NCBI GenBank assembly: GCA_947285985.1
Contig: CAMYPB010000029.1
Coordinates: forward strand, 1 to 10,052
Source of the DNA: an uncultured Holosporaceae bacterium
Lineage (GTDB): Bacteria > Pseudomonadota > Alphaproteobacteria > RUG11792
Length of the DNA stretch: 10,052 nucleotides
Reading direction: 5' to 3'
Shown here one piece after another: positions 6,990 to 10,052 of this stretch (position 1 is the stretch's first letter; every line of letters begins with the position of its first letter). The translations under genes were made by a program, and so were the position numbers. The notes below the pieces were generated by a model. That model saw only the letters and a list, made by a program, of their open reading frames with translations, was not told where the DNA came from and did no database searches.

Positions 6990-7739
6990 CTAACAATTGG
7001 AATATTCTATATATCCGCAGATATCAACTAATCTCTCCCATTCTAGACCTTGTGATTTATGATCATCGCAACGAACTCCATACCTCATAATTCCTCCCTC
7101 TAGGATGATTTGAGTTCCCATCGTGTCAACGTCTCCTCGTTCATTACATCGAATTGAAAATGTTGCATTTTGCCCACATGGACACAATGCTCGTGATTTT
7201 ATGGGAATTAAACATATTCCTTTCTCTCTCTTATGTTCATCAAACCACTCACTACCTTCAAAAAATTCCCCAAAAACATCGACATTGAGCCCGAAGAAAC
7301 ACGCATGTATCCCTCTATTATTATTCAGAAAATCTCTCATATCATCGAGATATGACCTCCCAATGAATTGAGATTCATCGAATATAAGATATGTCTTCTT
7401 CGATAGATCAAATTCAGAAATAATATTCACTGTTCTCTCGAGATTTTCGATGGGATACGCACATAACGATCGTCTCATATCTCGGGAACGTATGACCAAA
7501 TCCCTAGAATTTTCATCCCTCCTATTCGCAAACGCAATGACATTGACATCATCCCTATCCTTTAAATAATCATGAATCGAAATGAGAGCCCTCGACTTCC
7601 CAGAGAACATAATCCCATGAACAAATGTCATACTATTTTGATCACACTCTTTTATTATATTCATGTATTCATCGTCCATCGATTCAGCTCTATATAATAA
7701 TATACTCAAAACGAATAAAGATTTAATAATATTTTTCAT
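6990..7739 (-). CDS. tdk: class II thymidine kinase-like protein with N-terminal signal peptide
   Basis: The core matches the bacterial/eukaryotic TK1-type thymidine kinase, which phosphorylates thymidine with ATP. P-loop GIMFSGKS (42-49), FDESQF (120-125) with catalytic Glu122, FFGLNVDVFG (148-157), a zinc-site region ALCPCG (185-189) and YGVRCDDH (220-227, Tyr220 in the thymidine-lid position). The protein has 249 residues; the family usually has about 190-200 and places the P-loop near residue 10. The extra N-terminus, MKNIIKSLFVLSILLYRAES, has a basic start, a hydrophobic core and Ala-x-Ser before Met21, fitting a signal peptidase I site. The ATG at 7739 is supported by AGGAAAA just upstream; internal Met21, Met26 or Met37 have only weak ribosome sites, though Met37 would give a classical cytosolic enzyme. 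A TTGACG (7813-7818, minus) is a possible -35 element. Export is inferred, and activity outside the cytoplasm would need ATP. Confidence 0.85.
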   Translation of the reverse strand: MKNIIKSLFVLSILLYRAESMDDEYMNIIKECDQNSMTFVHGIMFSGKSRALISIHDYLKDRDDVNVIAFANRRDENSRDLVIRSRDMRRSLCAYPIENLERTVNIISEFDLSKKTYLIFDESQFIGRSYLDDMRDFLNNNRGIHACFFGLNVDVFGEFFEGSEWFDEHKREKGICLIPIKSRALCPCGQNATFSIRCNERGDVDTMGTQIILEGGIMRYGVRCDDHKSQGLEWERLVDICGYIEYSNC

Positions 7740-7854
7740 AATTTTCCTAGATATTGAAATAATACATCATTCATTCTACATCAACTTTTCAAATAAAGTA
7801 AAGATAAGTTATCGTCAATATGTCCCAAAAATATTTTTTAGTATGACTTATTCG

Positions 7855-7884
7855 TTGATTTCCAAAGAGTGTGTGAAAAATATT
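7855..7884 (+). promoter_or_regulatory. possible dnaK promoter P1
   Basis: TTGATT (7855-7860) and AATATT (7879-7884) each match the vegetative consensus at four of six bases, with an 18-bp spacer. The predicted start would fall inside the first CIRCE element, the usual geometry for HrcA repression. Weak by sequence alone. Confidence 0.3.
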
Positions 7885-7909
7885 AGCACTAGTTTGTTTG
7901 AAGTGCTAA
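7883..7909 (+). promoter_or_regulatory. CIRCE operator (HrcA binding site) upstream of dnaK
   Basis: TTAGCACTA (7883-7891), a 9-nt spacer, and AAGTGCTAA (7901-7909). This matches the CIRCE consensus TTAGCACTC-N9-GAGTGCTAA at 16 of 18 arm positions, and the two differences are the innermost base of each arm. HrcA binds this repeat and represses chaperone operons; the site lies 109 nt before the dnaK start. Confidence 0.92.
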
Positions 7910-7916
7910 AAATCAT

Positions 7917-7945
7917 TTGCAAATTTCAAAAGAACATGATACTCT
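7917..7945 (+). promoter_or_regulatory. possible dnaK promoter P2
   Basis: TTGCAA (7917-7922), a 17-bp spacer ending in an extended TG (7937-7938) and TACTCT (7940-7945). Only three of six -10 bases match, so this is tentative; it is listed because the second CIRCE-like site starts right after it. Confidence 0.25.
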
Positions 7946-7946
7946 A

Positions 7947-7973
7947 ATAGCAGATAGTATGACAGAGTGCTAA
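7947..7973 (+). promoter_or_regulatory. second, degenerate CIRCE-like operator
   Basis: The right arm GAGTGCTAA (7965-7973) is a perfect CIRCE half-site. Exactly 9 nt upstream, ATAGCAGAT (7947-7955) matches the left arm at five of nine positions, the matches being the consecutive TAGCA. Located 45 nt before the dnaK start. Confidence 0.6.
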
Positions 7974-8018
7974 ACTCTAGAAATTAAATAAATATAAAAT
8001 AAAAAAAGGAGAAAATTT

Positions 8019-9926
8019 ATGTCAAAAGTTATAGGTATCGATCTTGGAACGACAAACTCATGTGTTGCGGTTATGGACGGACAGAGTGGAAAAGTCATCG
8101 AGAATATGGAAGGTGCGAGAACGACCCCTTCTATGGTCGCGTTCCTTGAAAATGGAGAGCGTCTCGTTGGACAACCTGCAAAAAGACAGGCTGTGACAAA
8201 TCATGAAAACACACTCTTTGCGATCAAAAGACTTATCGGAAGGAAATATGATGATCCCCTTACAAAGAAGGATCGAGATCTCGTTCCATTTAAAATCGTT
8301 GATTCAAAGTCTGGGGATGCATGGGTGAACGTCAGAGGACATGACTATAGTCCAAGTCAGATAAGTGCTTTCATCCTCATGAAAATGAAGGAAATCGCGG
8401 AATCTCATCTCGGAGAGAAAGTGACTCAGGCCGTTATAACTGTCCCTGCGTATTTCAATGACGCTCAAAGACAGGCAACAAAAGACGCGGGAAAAATCGC
8501 GGGTCTTGAAGTTTTGAGGATTATCAATGAACCAACAGCCGCAGCCTTGGCGTATGGTATGGACAAAAAAACATCGGGTTCGATCGTTGTCTATGACCTC
8601 GGAGGAGGAACATTCGATGTCTCGATCCTTGAAATTGGGGACGGAGTTTTCGAAGTTAAGTCAACGAATGGAGATACTTTCCTTGGAGGAGAAGATTTTG
8701 ATGCTCGTATTATTTCGTATGTTGCAGATGAATTCAAGAAGGAAAATGGTATAGATCTAACGAAAGATAATCTCGCACTTCAAAGATTGAAAGAAGCCGC
8801 AGAAAAAGCGAAAATCGAGCTTTCTTCTTCAATGCAAACTGAAATCAATCTTCCTTTCATCACGGCGGATGCAAGTGGTCCAAAGCACCTCAATGTGAAA
8901 TTAACGAGAGCAAAATTCGAGTCGTTAGTTGAGGATTTGATCGAGAGGACGATTGCACCATGTCGAACCGCATTGAAAGACGCAGGATTGTCAGCAAGTG
9001 ACATATCGGATGTTATTCTCGTTGGGGGAATGACCCGTATGCCAAAAGTTATCGAGAAGGTCAAGGAATTTTTCGGGAAGGATCCAAATAGAGGAGTCAA
9101 TCCAGACGAGGTCGTTGCGATTGGTGCTGCGATTCAAGGAGGAGTTTTGAAGGGGGATGTTAAGGATGTTCTTCTCCTCGATGTCACACCTCTATCCCTT
9201 GGAATCGAAACACTCGGAGGAATCTTCACGAGACTTATCGATAAGAACACGACAATTCCAACGAAGAAGAGTCAGGTTTTTTCAACAGCTGAAGACAATC
9301 AGACTGCCGTGACGATTCGCGTTTTCCAAGGAGAAAGGGAGATAGCTGCTCAAAATAAGTTGCTCGGACAATTTAATCTCGAGAACATCCCTCCTGCACG
9401 TCGTGGTATGCCTCAAATCGAAGTCACGTTCGATATAGATGCGAATGGAATCGTCAATGTGTCTGCAAAGGATAAAGCAACCGGAAAGGAACAGAGAATC
9501 ACGATACAATCCTCAGGGGGACTTTCTGATGAGGAAATTCAACAGATGTTGAAGGATGCTGAGTTGAATGCAGAGGAAGATAAGAAACGCAAGGAATTGA
9601 TCGAGGTCAAAAATCAGGCGGAATCCTTGATAAATTCAACGGAAAAAGGACTTCAGGAATATGGGGATAAGATAACATCAGAAGAGAAGAGTAAGATTGA
9701 ATCTGATATTTCTGATCTAAAGAAATCTTGTGAGGGTGAGGACGTTGAAGATATCAAAAATAAAACGAATAACCTCATGCAATCTTCCATGAAAATTGGA
9801 GAGATGATGTATAAGAATATGCAAGGACAAGAAGATCAGGGTGGTGCGCAATCATCATCAAACAACAATAATAATCCAGATGATCCAAATGTTGTTGATG
9901 GAGACTACAAAGATTTGAATAAATAA
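8019..9926 (+). CDS. dnaK: Hsp70 chaperone DnaK
   Basis: ATP-driven cytosolic chaperone that works with DnaJ and GrpE. 635 residues, full length. The nucleotide-binding domain shows IDLGTTNSCVAV (7-18), VPAYFNDAQRQATKDAGKIAG (142-162), INEPTAAALAYG (169-180), DLGGGTFD (193-200, Thr198 in the autophosphorylation position) and VGGMTRMP (335-342). The linker VLLLDV is at 384-389. The substrate-binding beta domain follows (PLSLGIETLGG, TAEDNQTAVTIRVFQGER), then a helical lid and a disordered Asn/Ser/Gln tail (about 600-625) ending in DGDYKDLNK. The TKKDRDLVPFKIV segment (82-94) is the insert of Gram-negative DnaK, and the overall sequence is alphaproteobacterial. AAGGAG at 8006-8011 sets the start. 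Regulated by the upstream CIRCE site(s). Confidence 0.99.
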   Translation: MSKVIGIDLGTTNSCVAVMDGQSGKVIENMEGARTTPSMVAFLENGERLVGQPAKRQAVTNHENTLFAIKRLIGRKYDDPLTKKDRDLVPFKIVDSKSGDAWVNVRGHDYSPSQISAFILMKMKEIAESHLGEKVTQAVITVPAYFNDAQRQATKDAGKIAGLEVLRIINEPTAAALAYGMDKKTSGSIVVYDLGGGTFDVSILEIGDGVFEVKSTNGDTFLGGEDFDARIISYVADEFKKENGIDLTKDNLALQRLKEAAEKAKIELSSSMQTEINLPFITADASGPKHLNVKLTRAKFESLVEDLIERTIAPCRTALKDAGLSASDISDVILVGGMTRMPKVIEKVKEFFGKDPNRGVNPDEVVAIGAAIQGGVLKGDVKDVLLLDVTPLSLGIETLGGIFTRLIDKNTTIPTKKSQVFSTAEDNQTAVTIRVFQGEREIAAQNKLLGQFNLENIPPARRGMPQIEVTFDIDANGIVNVSAKDKATGKEQRITIQSSGGLSDEEIQQMLKDAELNAEEDKKRKELIEVKNQAESLINSTEKGLQEYGDKITSEEKSKIESDISDLKKSCEGEDVEDIKNKTNNLMQSSMKIGEMMYKNMQGQEDQGGAQSSSNNNNNPDDPNVVDGDYKDLNK

Positions 9927-9950
9927 TATAAAATAGTAGTTTTTATATGA

Positions 9951-9993
9951 TATGATGGATAAATCACAATAATTTATGTGGTTTATCCATATA
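9951..9993 (+). other. strong hairpin between dnaK and dnaJ
   Basis: ATGGATAAATCACA (9955-9968) pairs with 9977-9990 as a 14-bp stem with one G-U and an 8-nt loop; bulging G9954 adds three more A-T pairs. Only a short TTTT (9995-9998) follows. It may be a partial terminator or an mRNA processing/stability element that makes dnaK transcripts more abundant than dnaK-dnaJ transcripts. Confidence 0.6.
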
Positions 9994-10021
9994 ATTTTAA
10001 TAATATGACGAGAGGCATAAG

Positions 10022-10052
10022 ATGAGTAAAGATTATTATTCCATACTGGGGG
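10022..10052 (+). CDS. dnaJ: chaperone DnaJ, first codons only (truncated by window end)
   Basis: ATG AGT AAA GAT TAT TAT begins MSKDYYSILG, the usual start of the DnaJ J-domain. AGAGG at 10011-10015 lies 6 nt before the ATG. It directly follows dnaK on the same strand, the standard dnaK-dnaJ order. DnaJ stimulates the DnaK ATPase and delivers substrates. Only ten full codons are visible. Confidence 0.95.
   Translation, partial: MSKDYYSILG

Larger units (their letters stand above)
7740..8018. other. divergent regulatory gap, 279 nt
   Basis: Intergenic region between the minus-strand thymidine kinase-like gene and dnaK. The left half (7740-7850) is A/T-rich leader for the minus-strand operon, with no clear operator. 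The right half holds two CIRCE-type operators and possible dnaK promoters. No convincing heat-shock sigma-32 promoter (CTTGAA/CCCCAT type) is visible. Confidence 0.7.

Noticed and set aside
6961..6996. Longer N-terminus (12 extra residues) for the small secreted protein
   Set aside because: The GGGGAGG ribosome site lies inside this stretch, 7 nt before the inner ATG, and the extension would put basic residues and a Gly-rich segment before the signal peptide.
7740..7880. Heat-shock sigma-32 promoter for dnaK
   Set aside because: I looked for CTTGAA/CCCCAT-type elements; TGTCCCAA near 7820-7828 is the closest -10-like string, but no matching -35 lies at the right distance.
7663..7947. 94-codon plus-strand frame opposite the thymidine kinase start and across the dnaK control region
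   Set aside because: It has no ribosome site, overlaps the CIRCE operator and the better supported minus-strand gene, and its composition is that of AT-rich noncoding DNA.
1..10052. CRISPR array, tRNA genes, insertion sequences or phage genes
   Set aside because: No regularly spaced repeats, cloverleaf sequences, transposase motifs or terminal inverted repeats were seen anywhere in the window.

Overview
The window is a compact, clearly AT-rich stretch of a bacterial chromosome. The DnaK sequence is strongly alphaproteobacterial. The low GC, small gaps and mix of housekeeping genes suggest a reduced, host-associated member of the Rickettsiales/Holosporales type; this placement is inference. 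A complete-looking 3' part of a glycolytic phosphoglycerate mutase argues against Rickettsia itself, which lacks glycolysis. TGA, TAA and TAG are all used as stops, and Trp is TGG, so the standard bacterial code applies.

Region 1 (1-4220, + strand) is one tight run: the 3' part of gpmI, a 112-residue protein of unknown function, dusB (tRNA dihydrouridine synthase), a seven-repeat YwqK/MORN_2-like protein, truB (tRNA pseudouridine-55 synthase) and rpsO (ribosomal protein S15). Gaps are 0-20 nt, and the repeat gene overlaps truB by ATGA. RNA modification and ribosome genes dominate.

Region 2 (4221-6564, + strand) starts with a 102-nt gap holding a strong hairpin, followed by fabD and fabG (type II fatty acid synthesis) and ruvC (Holliday junction resolvase).

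Region 3 (6589-7739, - strand) is a two-gene operon, the only minus-strand block. The first gene encodes a class II thymidine kinase-like protein with an N-terminal extension that looks like a cleavable signal peptide. The second encodes a small protein of unknown family with a signal peptide or lipobox. This is the least ordinary part of the window: a nucleoside kinase fold apparently sent out of the cytoplasm together with an unknown partner.

Region 4 (7740-10052, + strand) is the heat-shock locus. The 279-nt divergent gap carries a near-consensus CIRCE operator (HrcA site) and, 37 nt further on, a second degenerate CIRCE with one perfect half-site. Each lies next to a possible promoter. 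dnaK is complete. A second strong hairpin separates it from the first codons of dnaJ, which runs off the window.
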